Part shown: positions 28,732 to 39,424 of the stretch, in pieces
Layout of the letters: every line of letters starts with the position of its first letter
Numbering within the stretch: position 1 is the stretch's first letter
Assembly (NCBI GenBank): GCA_937995655.1
Contig: CALKJI010000005.1
Span: 62,001-126,000, forward strand
Reading direction: 5' to 3'
Source of the DNA: an uncultured Pseudothermotoga sp.
GTDB taxonomy: Bacteria > Thermotogota > Thermotogae > Thermotogales > DSM-5069
DNA: 64,000 nt
Program-made: the position numbers and the translations under genes
Notes under the pieces: generated by a model
What the model was told of the DNA's origin: nothing
Seen by the model: only the letters and a program-made list of their open reading frames with translations
Database searches by the model: none

Positions 28732-29789
28732 GTGGAAACGACATTCTTTTGTTCAAGTAGTTTTACCAGTTCATCTTCAAGGAGTTTAGTTATCAGTTCG
28801 TCCAGATCGCCGTCCAAAATATCCTTGAGTCTATAGGTTGTGTAATTGATTCTGTGGTCTGTTACACGATTCTGTGGAAAATTGTAAGTTCTGATCTTCT
28901 CGCTTCTCTCTGCTGTGCCTATTTGATTTTTTCTTTGCTGAGAAAGCTCTGCTGAAACTTTTTCTTGTTCCATCTCGTATAGCTTTGCACGCAATATCGA
29001 TAATGCTCTTTCTCGATTCTGATGCTGTGACCTCTCACTTTGACAGGACACAATCATTCCCGTAGGTAGATGTGTTATTCTAACGGCAGACTCGGTCTTG
29101 TTTACATACTGCCCACCGTGACCGGATGCTTTGAAAGTATCAATTTTTATATCTTTTGGGTCTATGTATATCTCAACATCTGTCACCTCTGGTAATACGG
29201 CAACTGTAGCTGTCGAGGTGTGTATTCTACCCGAAGATTCGGTCACCGGGATTCTCTGGACTCTGTGTACACCACTCTCCAGTCGCAAGAATTTGTAAGC
29301 GGATTTACCCTTTATGAGAAAAACGATTTCTTTAAAACCACCAAGACCCGTGTCGTGAAAGTCGTAGAGCTCTACCTGCCAACCTTTTCGTTCGGCGTAC
29401 CTTGTGTACATACGATAAAGATCTGCGGCAAACAATGCTGCTTCCTCGCCTCCTGTACCTGCTCTGATTTCAATTATCACATTGTTGTGTTCTTTCACTG
29501 GCAATAGCTGTGATATCAATTGAGTCATTTTCTTATCATACTCTTTTTTTGCCTTTTCCAGTTCTGTCTCGAACGAAGGGTCCTCCTGTAAAGCTTGTTG
29601 CCAAAAATCGATTTCTTCCTCAGCAGATTTTAGTTGTTCATATGTTTCCAGAATCTCCTTTAAATTAGAGTATTCGACGGACAACGACTTGATCTGCTCA
29701 GGATCGAGTTTAGAATCTGTCAACTTGGTTTCAAGTTCATTTATTCTATCACTGATCTTTTGAACCACTGATTCTATAACATCCATCAT
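28725..29789 (-). CDS. prfA: Peptide chain release factor 1
   Basis: Recognises UAA and UAG and triggers peptide release. The catalytic GGQ is in [19 protein letters not shown], and the stop-codon reading motif is PVT in [16 protein letters not shown], the P-x-T form of RF1 and not the SPF of RF2. 354 residues. It is the last gene of a minus-strand operon, overlapping pilT by four bases. Confidence 0.96.
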   Translation of the reverse strand: MMDVIESVVQKISDRINELETKLTDSKLDPEQIKSLSVEYSNLKEILETYEQLKSAEEEIDFWQQALQEDPSFETELEKAKKEYDKKMTQLISQLLPVKEHNNVIIEIRAGTGGEEAALFAADLYRMYTRYAERKGWQVELYDFHDTGLGGFKEIVFLIKGKSAYKFLRLESGVHRVQRIPVTESSGRIHTSTATVAVLPEVTDVEIYIDPKDIKIDTFKASGHGGQYVNKTESAVRITHLPTGMIVSCQSERSQHQNRERALSILRAKLYEMEQEKVSAELSQQRKNQIGTAERSEKIRTYNFPQNRVTDHRINYTTYRLKDILDGDLDELITKLLEDELVKLLEQKNVVSTH

Positions 29790-30844
29790 CCCACTTTTCG
29801 CCTCATTTCCTCGGGATTTCTTGCGTACTCGTAGATTTGCGATCTGTCTATATAACCATTGGCATAAGCTTTGAAGAGAGCATCATCGAAGAGTACCATT
29901 CCCAGCTTTGCACTTGTTTGCATTATCGATTCTATCTGATGCAATTTGTTCTCCCTTATCAAGTTTTTGACGGCGGCAGTGCCGATCAATATCTCAAGAA
30001 CTGGTACCATTCCCTTTTGGTCAGCACGAGGTAATAGTCTTTGATAAATTATGGCAACAAGCGTATTGGCAAGCTGCAAGGCTATTTGTTTTTGTTGATG
30101 AGCCGGAAAAACATCTATGACTCTTTCTGGTGCACTAGCTGCACTGTTGGTATGTATTGTACTGAAGACCAAATGTCCCGTTTCAGCAGCAGTGAGTGCC
30201 AATGCCATAGTTTCAAGGTCTCTCATTTCACCTACCAGTATCACATCAGGATCCTGTCTCAAAGCATACTTTAGGCCATCGTAAAAGCTTTTAGTATCCT
30301 GTCCAAGTTCTCTTTGGTGTATTATGGCTTTCTTGTTTGTGAAAACATATTCTATGGGATCTTCGATCGTAATTATGTGATAGGGATGGTTTTCATTGAT
30401 ATAGTCTATCATTGCGGCTAAAGTAGTTGACTTTCCACTACCAGTTGGGCCTGCGACCAATATCAAACCCGAATCTCTCTCTGTGAAATCTTTGAGTATT
30501 TGTGGAAGTCCCAGTTCGTCGAAGGTCCTAATTTTTCGGGTTATAATCCTCAGAGCAAGGGCTGGTTTTCTTCTCTCATAGTAAAGATTGCCACGAACCC
30601 TGACTTGGTCTCCAACACTAAAAGCAAAATCTATCTCCTTTTTGTTTGAGTCCAAAGTCATACCAATCTGATTAAACAACGCCTCGATAGCACTCAACAA
30701 ATCATTCTCAGTCACTATGCCGAGGTCTTTTCGAGTAACCAGCAAGCCATTTATTCTGTAAATGGGTGGTGCATCGACGCAGAGATGAATGTCAGATGCC
30801 TTCTTGTTGAAAGCATCTGACACGAGTGTCGATAATTCTATCAT
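29786..30844 (-). CDS. pilT: Twitching-motility / pilus retraction ATPase PilT
   Basis: Hexameric secretion ATPase that retracts type IV pili. The Walker [17 protein letters not shown] is near residue 130, the Asp box and [11 protein letters not shown], the Walker B region [16 protein letters not shown], the His box [14 protein letters not shown], and the PilT-specific AIRE-like C-terminal region IRENKLHQI are present. 352 residues. It has a GAGGG site and follows ileS by four bases. No pilin genes are in the window. Confidence 0.93.
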   Translation of the reverse strand: MIELSTLVSDAFNKKASDIHLCVDAPPIYRINGLLVTRKDLGIVTENDLLSAIEALFNQIGMTLDSNKKEIDFAFSVGDQVRVRGNLYYERRKPALALRIITRKIRTFDELGLPQILKDFTERDSGLILVAGPTGSGKSTTLAAMIDYINENHPYHIITIEDPIEYVFTNKKAIIHQRELGQDTKSFYDGLKYALRQDPDVILVGEMRDLETMALALTAAETGHLVFSTIHTNSAASAPERVIDVFPAHQQKQIALQLANTLVAIIYQRLLPRADQKGMVPVLEILIGTAAVKNLIRENKLHQIESIMQTSAKLGMVLFDDALFKAYANGYIDRSQIYEYARNPEEMRRKVG

Positions 30845-30848
30845 TCTA

Positions 30849-33584
30849 TCATCCCTCTTGTTTTCTCAAAACTTCTGCGCACCTTGGGCATGTTTTTGGA
30901 AATTGTGGTTCGGTACCTGTTAACGGATGATACTTCCAGCATCTGTCACACTTTTCGCCGTCTGCCCTCTGAACTCTGGTTTCAAGTTCCTCTTCGCCTT
31001 TAGAAAACTCAACCTGGGAGACAATGAAAAATTCATCCAGATATTGTTCATACTCTTTGAGTAAATTCAAAATTTCCTCTGTCTTTGATTTTATTATCAA
31101 CTTTGCATCTAAAGAATGGCCAATTGTACCAGCTTGTCTGATTTCTTCCAATGATTTGAGAGCATGATCGCGAATTCTCATAAGTTCATCGAAGTCTCCC
31201 ATTATCTTTTGGTCTATCCATTCTTCATGATATTCTGGCCAATGTTCGACCTGAACAGATTCGTATTTCATCTTCTGTGACTTAAAATGTTCGTAGGCTT
31301 CTTCGCACGTGAAGGCGAGTATAGGAGACAGCATTACAAGTAATGATTTGAGTATGTAGTATAAAACAGTCTGGGCAGATCTGCGCTTCAGAGAATCTTT
31401 GCTCTCAACATAGAGTCTATCCTTTACTATATCAAGGTAAATTGCACTCAATTCAACAGAACAATATTTCACAAGTATATTGTAAACTCGCGAGAACTCA
31501 TAATTTTCGTAAGCTTCAGTAACTGATTTAATGATTTGTTGTAGTCTTCCCAGAGCCCATTTGTCAAGGGGTAACAACTTTTCAAAGGGTACTATGTTGT
31601 CTTCTGAAAAGTCGTTGAGATTACCCAGTAGGTATCTGAAGGTATTTCTGACCTTTTTATAGACCTCCACTTGCTGAAGTATTATGTTCTGTGAGATTCT
31701 TATATCGTTGAAATAATCGCTGCTCGCAAGCCAAAGCCTTAGCACGTCGGCACCATACTTTGAACAGACTTCGAGAGGGTCAACGACATTTCCAAGTGAC
31801 TTGCTCATTTTCTTTCCTTCTTCATCTTTGATGAATCCATGGGTTAAGACTGTTTTGTAAGGTGCCTTGTCATGTTTGACAACCGACAACACTATTGATG
31901 AATTGAACCATCCTCTGTGCTGATCGCTACCTTCCAGATACATATCGGCCGGGAAGGTTAGATCAGGTCTTGTAGTCAATACCGCCTCAAAAGAAGCACC
32001 AGAATCAATCCAAACATCCAGTGTGTCATACATTTTGCTGAGATTTTTAGAACCACATTTCTTGCAAGTGTATCCGGTGGGTAGTAATTCCCTTTCAGAA
32101 AGCTCAAACCAAGCATTGGTGCCTTTTTCCTTAACAACTTTGGCAAAATGATTAATGATCAGCGGGTCGAGTATAGCCTCCTGGCAGTCATTACACCTAA
32201 AAGCCGGTATCGGTGTACCCCAAACGCGCTGTCTTGAGATACACCAGTCTGGTCTCTCTTGAATCATAGCACTGATTCTATTCTTACCCCAAGAAGGGAT
32301 CCACGTTACCATGTCTATTTGCCTGAGAACCCTGTTCCTCAAGTCACTCTTTTCAACGGATATAAACCACTGTTCTGTCGCTCTGAAAATAACAGGCTTC
32401 TTGCACCTCCAGCAGTGCGGGTAAGAATGCGATATCTTTCCTTCTTTCAAAAAAGCTCCCTTTGCTATCAAGTCATCTATTATCAACCTGTTCGCTTTGT
32501 CTATGTGTATCCCCGCATATTTTCCAGCTTCTTCGGTAAAGATTCCTTCCTCATTGACAGGGGAGATGACTTCAAGACCATACATAAGATGGCCATATTC
32601 ATAATCTTCTTCACCATGGCCTGGTGCGATATGAACACAACCTGAACCCGTTTCCATATCCACAAAGTCAGCAACTATGATACGAGATTCCCTTTCGTAG
32701 AGAGGATGAATAGCGATCTTGTTTTCGAGCAATTTACCATCGAAATCTTCCAAAACTTTGTATTCGTCGATCTTCAACTCATCCATCGTATTTGCAAGTA
32801 ACTTCTCAGCCAAGATCCACACTTCATCTTTTACACGGACCCTCACATAGTGATGATCTGGATGCACCGCTATACCTGTGTTACCTGGCAGTGTCCAGGG
32901 TGTAGTCGTCCATATTACTATGTATTCATCTGAGTCTTTCATTTTGAACTTGACGTAAATAGACGGGGATGTATGATCATGGTACTCTATTTCGGCTTGT
33001 GCAAGTGCGGTGCGACAATTGTGGCACCACAGTACAGGTTTCTTGGCTCTGTAAACATAGCCATCATTTACAAGTTTTTCGAAAACTTCATAGATCTTGT
33101 ATTCATACTCTGGCTTAAGGGTAGCGTAATAATTTTCCCAATCACCAACAACTCCAAGTCTTTGAAACTGTCTTTTCTGCACTTCTATCTGTTGCCTTGC
33201 AAAATCTTCGCAGGCCTTCCTTATTTCCATTTGACTCATGGATCTTGCTTTTGTTCCCAGTGTTGTGGTAACCTTGTGCTCTATAGGCAAACCATGTGTA
33301 TCCCAACCGGGGACATAGGGAGATCTGTAACCACGCAGAACCTTATATCTGATAACGGTGTCTTTCAAAATCTTATTCATTGCGGTACCTATATGTATAT
33401 CACCGTTAGCATAAGGTGGACCATCGTGAAGAACGAAGGTCGGACAACCGGTTCTATGTTTTTGTACATAGTTATAGATACCCATTTCTCTCCATTTTTC
33501 AAGGATGCGGGGCTCCTTTTCAACAAGGTTTGCACGCATCGCAAACTCAGTGCTTGGTAGATTCAAAGTCTGTCTGTATTCCAA
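30849..33584 (-). CDS. ileS: Isoleucine--tRNA ligase
   Basis: Class I aminoacyl-tRNA synthetase of 911 residues. HIGH motif in [20 protein letters not shown] (about residues 55-75), KMSKS in [19 protein letters not shown], editing domain between, [12 protein letters not shown], and a C-terminal zinc ribbon CDRCWKYHP...CPRCAEVL. It is a normal bacterial type. No T-box leader is present: the gene lies inside an operon 12 bases after the response regulator. Confidence 0.97.
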   Translation of the reverse strand: MEYRQTLNLPSTEFAMRANLVEKEPRILEKWREMGIYNYVQKHRTGCPTFVLHDGPPYANGDIHIGTAMNKILKDTVIRYKVLRGYRSPYVPGWDTHGLPIEHKVTTTLGTKARSMSQMEIRKACEDFARQQIEVQKRQFQRLGVVGDWENYYATLKPEYEYKIYEVFEKLVNDGYVYRAKKPVLWCHNCRTALAQAEIEYHDHTSPSIYVKFKMKDSDEYIVIWTTTPWTLPGNTGIAVHPDHHYVRVRVKDEVWILAEKLLANTMDELKIDEYKVLEDFDGKLLENKIAIHPLYERESRIIVADFVDMETGSGCVHIAPGHGEEDYEYGHLMYGLEVISPVNEEGIFTEEAGKYAGIHIDKANRLIIDDLIAKGAFLKEGKISHSYPHCWRCKKPVIFRATEQWFISVEKSDLRNRVLRQIDMVTWIPSWGKNRISAMIQERPDWCISRQRVWGTPIPAFRCNDCQEAILDPLIINHFAKVVKEKGTNAWFELSERELLPTGYTCKKCGSKNLSKMYDTLDVWIDSGASFEAVLTTRPDLTFPADMYLEGSDQHRGWFNSSIVLSVVKHDKAPYKTVLTHGFIKDEEGKKMSKSLGNVVDPLEVCSKYGADVLRLWLASSDYFNDIRISQNIILQQVEVYKKVRNTFRYLLGNLNDFSEDNIVPFEKLLPLDKWALGRLQQIIKSVTEAYENYEFSRVYNILVKYCSVELSAIYLDIVKDRLYVESKDSLKRRSAQTVLYYILKSLLVMLSPILAFTCEEAYEHFKSQKMKYESVQVEHWPEYHEEWIDQKIMGDFDELMRIRDHALKSLEEIRQAGTIGHSLDAKLIIKSKTEEILNLLKEYEQYLDEFFIVSQVEFSKGEEELETRVQRADGEKCDRCWKYHPLTGTEPQFPKTCPRCAEVLRKQEG

Positions 33585-33596
33585 AATGACACCTCC

Positions 33597-33956
33597 TCAC
33601 ATCTGCAACAACTTTTTTATTGTGTCCTTCAACTCTGTCAAATCAGCAGATTTCACAACATAAGCATCCGCAGCCCATGATGCAAGATCGTACTTGTAGT
33701 GAGAATATGCAGTCAAAAGGACTATTCTCAAGCCAGGATATTTCTGCCTTAGAATACCTGCAAGTTCGATTCCGTTCTTGCCTGGCATTTCAATATCGAT
33801 CGTTACTAGATCGAAATTTGAGCGATCAAATTTTTCAAGAGCTTCATTGGCATCTGAAGCAGTCTCCACTTCGTAGCCAAGATCTTTTAGTTCTTCGCTC
33901 ATAAGTAACCTTAAGTTTTGTTCATCGTCTATGACGAGGATCTTGGTTTTCTTCAT
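33597..33956 (-). CDS. CheY-like response regulator
   Basis: A single receiver domain of 119 residues with no output domain. Acidic pocket IDDE (residues 9-12), phospho-acceptor Asp54 in TIDIEMPGKNG, Thr in LLTAYS and Lys in VVKSADL. The ATG at 33956 is chosen because GGGGG lies eight bases upstream; a TTG two codons earlier is too close to it. It overlaps the kinase stop region, so the pair is coupled and it is most likely the kinase's partner. Confidence 0.92.
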   Translation of the reverse strand: MKKTKILVIDDEQNLRLLMSEELKDLGYEVETASDANEALEKFDRSNFDLVTIDIEMPGKNGIELAGILRQKYPGLRIVLLTAYSHYKYDLASWAADAYVVKSADLTELKDTIKKLLQM

Positions 33957-33958
33957 CC

Positions 33959-36601
33959 TCAATTCCCCCTTTTAATCGGTAATTCGAAACTGAACTGTGT
34001 TCCATCCGGCTTGGGCTCAACCCATATTCTTCCACCATGTTCATCCTCTATTATTTTTTTGCATATTGGAAGGCCGAGCCCTGTACCATATGTTTTTGTT
34101 GTGTAAAATGGTATAAAGATACCTCTCATTACATCTTCGCTTATTGGCTCACCAGTATTGAAGATTGATACGATTACCTTGTCATTATCACGTTGTGTCT
34201 TGATAATTATCTTACCATTTTGTTGTGTTGCTTCTATAGCATTTTGAATGAGATTTATCAGGACGCGCTTTATTCTGTTTCGGTCTACTTCGATCTCTGG
34301 TAAGGGAGATAAGAGATTTTCTATCTTAATTCCCCCTTTATTTGCTTTATCTTGCATGAGAAAGATTACCTCATCAATCAAGTCGTTCAGTTGAAGGCTG
34401 ATGATATCAAGTTTTCTAATATTCTTGCTGAACTCGAGTATTTCCGATACTATGTTTTGTAAATTTTCGACTTCGTTCGAAAGTATGTTTAAATATTTTT
34501 CTCGGGCTTCTGGGTCTGAAATATTTTTCTTTAGCCTGCCCAGAAAACCGCCTATGACTGTAATTGGATTGCGCAACTCGTGGGCCACTCGAGCTGACAT
34601 TTCACCGAGTACTGCCAATTTTTCTTTATCCTTTCTTTCTTGTTCGAATTTAAATTGCTGAGTGACGTCGTCGAGTGTCACTATAACTCCATTTATGGTC
34701 GAGCCCGTCAGATCCCATAAAGGTGAGTATTTTGTATCAAAGTATCTCTCACCCTGAGACGTTTCTACTCGATATCTGGACAGCGTTATTGTCTCACCTT
34801 TTTCAAAGACCTTCATTGCAACTTCAAAGATATTTTCGAAGGTTTCTCCAAAATCAGTATATGAACTGCCTAGAACTCTTTCTTTGGGTAGTCCAAGTAA
34901 TTGTTCGACCTTTCTGTTACACTCTATCACCTTTCCAGATCTATCAATCACGATAACGGCCGTTGTGAGATTCTGCAGAATGCTATCACTGAATTTGCGA
35001 AGATACTCTATCATATTCTTTTGTTGTTCAAGACTCTCGGTTTTCTTTCTGAGCTCTTCATAGTTCATAGCATTTTCTATGGCAAGTCCCGCGCTGTCTG
35101 CAATGATTCGCAAAACCTCGATGTCCGCTTCTAAAATCGGTGTTCTTGTGAACCTGTTGTCTAAAATGAGTACGCCAATCGTATCCCACCGTCCAACAAG
35201 GGGTATTACGACGAATTCTTCGACTTCCAATAAATTCAGAAGATCTCTTATGGAATCTTCCATACTTTTTGCTAAACTTGGACTAATATGGATCAATCTT
35301 CTTCTCAAAACAACCCTTTCAAGAACCGGGTGTTCTTTATAGGTGAATACCTTGCCTTCTATTCTCTTTGTCAAACCTTTGCCTGCATCAAGCATCAAAG
35401 CTTCCTCTCTCAGGAACTGTGAAAAGTCGCCATAACTCATTGCTCTTTTTTCAGCTTCTTTCCAGATCTCGGTGATGTCATCACCACTTTCAGGCCCCAA
35501 CCATATCTTGCCGACGAGTGATTCTGTTTTCTTATCTTTGATGAGTAACAAAGCTCTGTTGAAACCAAGTCCGCGCCCTGAGGTCAATCCGAGTAAAAGT
35601 GTTTTATAGACATTGTTGGGATCATAACTTGCTCTCATCGCGTTGCTAATGCTGTGAACAAGGTCCATCTTCTTCAAGTAGAGTTGCTGTTGCTGTATGA
35701 GCTCTTGATAACTCTTTGTATAGTTCCTCAGCTTTTCTACTTCTCTTCTCAATCCTTCTTGATATTCAAGTCGAGTGTATCCAAGTGTGACACGTCTTGA
35801 AATCTCGTGTAGTATTGACAGATCAAACTCATCGAAGCTGTACTGGGTCCTGTATCCCTCTGGTGAAATCTTGTTTAAAACAACAATAATACCGATAATA
35901 CGTTCCTGAGTTTTCAAAGGTATTGCCATCAAGGATTTGACTGAAATGTCAAGAAAATCTATTCGAGATTTTATATCGAGCGTTCCACCTTCTGCTCTTT
36001 CAACTTTGCTGAAAAAGGGATGAGTATACTTAACTCTTTCAAAGAGTAGTTGATCTTTACTGATCCCAAAGGATGAAGAAAAGACGTACTCTTCACCATT
36101 TCTCTCAAAGAATATCACAGTGTCTGCGTTCAGGACTCTTGCGATTACTTTGACCATCTCTATCTTGAACTGTTCCTTATCTACTGAGTTATAAAAAACA
36201 TTTGTCAACTCATTCATACTGTGGTATTTCTCTGAGACATTTTGAAGTTCGATGAATTTGTTCACCCACCACAGAGAGAAACTGAGTTCGTCAACTATCT
36301 CTTGTAGATTCAAATTGCGCGGTTTTTCAAGAATTAGGGCACCCAACAGTTGATCGCTGTAAACCAAACGCACAACATGGGAATAGTTCTTTAAGGACTT
36401 ACTGTCAATCTTTAGAGATCCTATCTTTTCTTTCTCGCCACTTGTTCCAACAACTCTGAACTGATCCTTATGTTTCTCATAAAGCAAGATATCGCAGTAT
36501 TCAGCATCTGCGGCAGAATTTATTAGCTGCGCAATGTCATTCATGGCATTTGATTTGTAACCTTTCAGGAAGAACTCAGTCACCTTCTCAAAGATTCTCA
36601 A
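33959..36601 (-). CDS. Cytoplasmic hybrid-input histidine kinase (GAF-GAF-GAF-PAS)
   Basis: 880 residues with no membrane segment. The N-terminal ~290 residues look like two GAF domains, a coiled coil (LRREVEKLRNYTKSYQELIQQQQ) follows, then a third GAF to about 515, a PAS domain (NLTTAVIVIDRSGKVIECN) at roughly 530-640, HisKA with His674 in ARVAHELRNPITVIGG, and HATPase with NLIQNAIEA, TGEPISE and GTGLGLPICKKI. The TTG at 36601 sits in a TTGA overlap with the Mut7-C gene and has GGAGGG upstream. It should autophosphorylate on an internal signal and pass the phosphate to the CheY-like protein below; the signal is unknown. Confidence 0.9.
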   Translation of the reverse strand: MRIFEKVTEFFLKGYKSNAMNDIAQLINSAADAEYCDILLYEKHKDQFRVVGTSGEKEKIGSLKIDSKSLKNYSHVVRLVYSDQLLGALILEKPRNLNLQEIVDELSFSLWWVNKFIELQNVSEKYHSMNELTNVFYNSVDKEQFKIEMVKVIARVLNADTVIFFERNGEEYVFSSSFGISKDQLLFERVKYTHPFFSKVERAEGGTLDIKSRIDFLDISVKSLMAIPLKTQERIIGIIVVLNKISPEGYRTQYSFDEFDLSILHEISRRVTLGYTRLEYQEGLRREVEKLRNYTKSYQELIQQQQLYLKKMDLVHSISNAMRASYDPNNVYKTLLLGLTSGRGLGFNRALLLIKDKKTESLVGKIWLGPESGDDITEIWKEAEKRAMSYGDFSQFLREEALMLDAGKGLTKRIEGKVFTYKEHPVLERVVLRRRLIHISPSLAKSMEDSIRDLLNLLEVEEFVVIPLVGRWDTIGVLILDNRFTRTPILEADIEVLRIIADSAGLAIENAMNYEELRKKTESLEQQKNMIEYLRKFSDSILQNLTTAVIVIDRSGKVIECNRKVEQLLGLPKERVLGSSYTDFGETFENIFEVAMKVFEKGETITLSRYRVETSQGERYFDTKYSPLWDLTGSTINGVIVTLDDVTQQFKFEQERKDKEKLAVLGEMSARVAHELRNPITVIGGFLGRLKKNISDPEAREKYLNILSNEVENLQNIVSEILEFSKNIRKLDIISLQLNDLIDEVIFLMQDKANKGGIKIENLLSPLPEIEVDRNRIKRVLINLIQNAIEATQQNGKIIIKTQRDNDKVIVSIFNTGEPISEDVMRGIFIPFYTTKTYGTGLGLPICKKIIEDEHGGRIWVEPKPDGTQFSFELPIKRGN

Positions 36602-37053
36602 ATTCCTGCCCTCCTGAACTCTTCTAAGGCATGTTGAACATGCGAACCTGCCCAATAGATTCTGTTACAAACTGGGCACATAAAAAAGCTATTTTGAGTA
36701 TCCTGGACATACAATGGTACTCTGTCTCTGATCTCTTCAACAGATATCTCTACAAGTTGGGTGTTGCATAAACTACATCTTGTCATTTTTTCAGTGCTCC
36801 TTAGGTCAAAACGCATTGAAAGTTCAATCAACTGTTCTCTCCATTTGTCAGAATGAATTAGCACACTGTTTATTCTATCTTTCAACGCTCTCATATGAAG
36901 AGCTCTATCTCTTGTGATCAAGGTTCTGCCATTTTGTTTACACAGTTCTAAAATTTTTTCCTCATCAATCTGCGACAGATACATTGTGTCAAAACCGAGA
37001 AGTCTCAGCTTTTTTGCAAGTTTTCCAAGCATCCTGTCAGCAAAAAACATCAT
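36598..37053 (-). CDS. Mut7-C RNase-type PIN-fold protein with zinc ribbon
   Basis: 151 residues of the Mut7-C (DUF82) family: FADRMLGKLAKKLRLLGFDTMYL with the first acidic residue, TLITRDRAL with the central acidic pair of a PIN-like nuclease, and a C-terminal zinc ribbon CSLCN...CPVCNRIYWAGSH. It is probably a ribonuclease, but the substrate is unknown. It heads a minus-strand operon with a histidine kinase, response regulator, ileS, pilT and prfA. GAGGAG precedes the tandem ATGATG. A TATAAT-like -10 lies at 37077-37082 on this strand, without a clear -35. Confidence 0.8.
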   Translation of the reverse strand: MMFFADRMLGKLAKKLRLLGFDTMYLSQIDEEKILELCKQNGRTLITRDRALHMRALKDRINSVLIHSDKWREQLIELSMRFDLRSTEKMTRCSLCNTQLVEISVEEIRDRVPLYVQDTQNSFFMCPVCNRIYWAGSHVQHALEEFRRAGI

Positions 37054-37177
37054 TCATATCTCCTCTTTACTTAATAATTATACCTAAAATTTCTCATACA
37101 CTGCTGTAGAGTACAACTACATTATGATCATTTGTATAGCCATTTTAGTTCCTTGATCGATTGTGCTCTTTTCGTAT

Positions 37178-37207
37178 TTGATTTTGTGTTAGTTCATAAT
37201 GTATAAT
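37178..37207 (+). promoter_or_regulatory. Promoter of the sugar ABC / NamZ operon
   Basis: TTGATT (37178-37183), 18-base spacer, perfect TATAAT (37202-37207), then a GGGGAGGGA ribosome site before the ATG at 37240. No clear inverted-repeat operator is seen. Confidence 0.6.
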
Positions 37208-37239
37208 CAATTAGACTCTTTCAAGGGGAGGGAAGATTC

Positions 37240-38478
37240 ATGAAAACCAAGCTTTTGCTGGTTGTATTGGCAGTAATTGCTCTTGTGGTCTTGGCAGGAG
37301 AAGTCACTATTTGGAGCTGGCGTACGCAGGATGCGGAAGTCTGGAAACAAGTGGAAGCTGAACTAAGAAAAGCCGGTCATGACATCAAAATCAATTTCAT
37401 GGCATTTGCGCCCACAGAATATGATGCCAAGGTTAATCTATCACTCCAAACAAACACAGGACCAGACATAGTTTATTCTCGAAGAATAACTCCTGGTGGT
37501 ACATATCCTTTGATTGACAATGGCCTGTACTTGTCAATTGATGACGTTGTAGATTTCTCAAACTTTCCTCAAGAAGTTTTGAAATTTGTGACTTATAATG
37601 GCAAGAAGTACGGTGTACCTTTTGCAGTACAAGTTGTAGGAATTTTTTACAACAAAGAATACTACAACAAATTCAAGCTCAAGGAACCAGAAACGTGGGA
37701 TGAACTGGTTGAAAATGCAAAGGTGTTGAAAAAGAACGGTATAACTCCCTTCTTCATTCCTGGTAAAGAAGCATGGGCGCTTGCTATGCAGCATGCTATG
37801 TGTGGCGTCAGTGTTCTGGGGCCCGAGTGGATAAAGAAGCTGACGAATGGAGAGACGAATTTCCTTGATCCAAAGTTCACCGATTTGAACAAAAAGTTAA
37901 ACGATCTAAAGGTCTACTATCAGGATGGTTTTCTTGCAAATTCAACGGTCGATCAAGATGCAGCCTTTGCCTTTGGCCAAGCCGGGATGGTATTCTATGG
38001 AATCTGGGGATACCAGACTTGGAGACAGTTAAACCCTGACATTCAAGTTGGATATTTCATGGTTCCACCTGCAACAAAGGGTGAAAAACCCTATGCTTAT
38101 GTTTATATGGATGGAGCCATAACGCTCACCTCTAACGTTAAGAACAGAAAGGATGCCGTAGAGGTTCTCAAATTCTGCGCAACACCACAGTTCGGTACTA
38201 TTTTTGCCAACATCACAAAGAATATACCTGCTGTATCGGGTGCCAATTTGCCGAAGGACCCACTTTTTGAAGAAATCGTGGATGTCTATGCCAATCACGC
38301 TTCTCCATACATTTACTGGGTAGGTTCGGTTTTTGTTACAAAGAAACCTGATCTGTACAATGATGTGCTGAGCCCTGGAATGCAAGAACTTTATGCTGGT
38401 AAGATAACACCTGAAGAGCTTTCCAAGAAGGCTCAAGATGCTATTTCCCAGTGGTATCCGCCTTTGATGAAAAAGTAA
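37240..38478 (+). CDS. ABC sugar transporter, substrate-binding protein
   Basis: Family 1 extracellular solute-binding protein, 412 residues. A signal peptide (KLLLVVLAVIALVVLAG) without a lipobox cysteine is followed by VTIWSWRTQDAEVWKQV, the usual first strand, and typical features such as YGVPFAVQVVGIFYNKEYY and GQAGMVFYGIWGYQTW. It should bind a mono- or oligosaccharide in the periplasm and pass it to the two permeases below. The linked NamZ gene suggests an amino sugar from peptidoglycan. No ATPase gene is in the cluster, so a shared one is likely. Confidence 0.92.
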   Translation: MKTKLLLVVLAVIALVVLAGEVTIWSWRTQDAEVWKQVEAELRKAGHDIKINFMAFAPTEYDAKVNLSLQTNTGPDIVYSRRITPGGTYPLIDNGLYLSIDDVVDFSNFPQEVLKFVTYNGKKYGVPFAVQVVGIFYNKEYYNKFKLKEPETWDELVENAKVLKKNGITPFFIPGKEAWALAMQHAMCGVSVLGPEWIKKLTNGETNFLDPKFTDLNKKLNDLKVYYQDGFLANSTVDQDAAFAFGQAGMVFYGIWGYQTWRQLNPDIQVGYFMVPPATKGEKPYAYVYMDGAITLTSNVKNRKDAVEVLKFCATPQFGTIFANITKNIPAVSGANLPKDPLFEEIVDVYANHASPYIYWVGSVFVTKKPDLYNDVLSPGMQELYAGKITPEELSKKAQDAISQWYPPLMKK

Positions 38479-38483
38479 TCTTC

Positions 38484-38508
38484 TGCCCCAGCTTGTGCTG
38501 GGGCATTT
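38484..38508 (+). terminator. Hairpin between binding protein and permeases
   Basis: TGCCCCAGC (38484-38492) pairs perfectly with GCTGGGGCA (38497-38505) around TTGT, followed by TTTTC after one base. Such leaky hairpins after a binding-protein gene usually lower permease expression relative to the binding protein and protect the upstream message. Confidence 0.65.
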
Positions 38509-38524
38509 TCAAGGGGTGTCACCT

Positions 38525-39424
38525 ATGAAAATTAAGCTAAAGTATATATTGGCCTTTGTGTTACCGGCAATGTTCTTGTATACAATCTTTGTGATTTATC
38601 CACTCTTTGATAGCCTCAGGTTGAGTTTTTACAGTTGGCGTGGTGTGGGTCCAAAGATATTTGTTGGGTTGAGAAATTATAAGGACATGTTCACAGGAGG
38701 TTTTTCAAAGGAAGTCTTTAATGCTTTCTCTCACAACATATATTTTTTTGCTTTAGTATCCACTCTGGAGCTTGGGCTTGGGTTTCTAATTGCTTTACTC
38801 TTGGCCAGTAAGATCAAAGGAACAAAAATTTTCAGAACAGTTGTCTATCTACCGAACATGATTCCGCTCGTAATGGTAGGGTTCATGTGGAGTTTGTTTT
38901 TGCATCCGCAGATAGGCCTCGTAAATCAATTTCTAAAGGTGATCGGACTAGGTACCCTTGCAAGGCCATGGTTAGGTGATCCAAATCTGGCGTTGACAAC
39001 GATAATCATGGTCAATGTTTGGAGAAACCTGGGTTTCTATGTTCTTGTGATATTAGCCTCCATCTTGAATATATCTCCCGATCTAATCGAAGCGGCTTAT
39101 ATAGACGGCGCAACCAACTGGAAAATCAGTTGGAAAATAATATTTCCACTCACGGTACCGACCTTTAGGACTCTGTTGATACTTCTTTTCATAGGTAGCT
39201 TCAATGTTTTTGACATGATATATGCTTTAGCTGGAGTACAGGCCGGACCTTTCAGATCAACAGATGTACTTGGCACAGTCTTTTATAGAACCGCCTTTGG
39301 AGGACTTGGGAGTGCTTACACAGATATGGGACTTGGCGCTGCTGTGACGGTCTTCATTTTCATGATAGTGATGCCCATGTCGATCCTATATGTATATTTA
39401 GTTGAAAGAAGTGATCGAAGATGA
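38525..39424 (+). CDS. ABC sugar transporter, permease (MalF type)
   Basis: 299 residues with six predicted membrane helices. The cytoplasmic EAA loop reads LIEAAYIDGATNWKISWKIIFP, the ATPase contact site. The start PLFDSLRLSFYSW is typical for the MalF/UgpA group. The ATG at 38525 follows AAGGGGTG; an in-frame ATG at 38495 lies inside the hairpin. ATGATG overlap with the next permease. Confidence 0.93.
   Translation: MKIKLKYILAFVLPAMFLYTIFVIYPLFDSLRLSFYSWRGVGPKIFVGLRNYKDMFTGGFSKEVFNAFSHNIYFFALVSTLELGLGFLIALLLASKIKGTKIFRTVVYLPNMIPLVMVGFMWSLFLHPQIGLVNQFLKVIGLGTLARPWLGDPNLALTTIIMVNVWRNLGFYVLVILASILNISPDLIEAAYIDGATNWKISWKIIFPLTVPTFRTLLILLFIGSFNVFDMIYALAGVQAGPFRSTDVLGTVFYRTAFGGLGSAYTDMGLGAAVTVFIFMIVMPMSILYVYLVERSDRR

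Noticed and set aside
33585-33596. T-box or other tRNA-sensing leader before ileS
   Set aside because: Only 12 bases separate ileS from the response regulator gene; there is no room for a leader.
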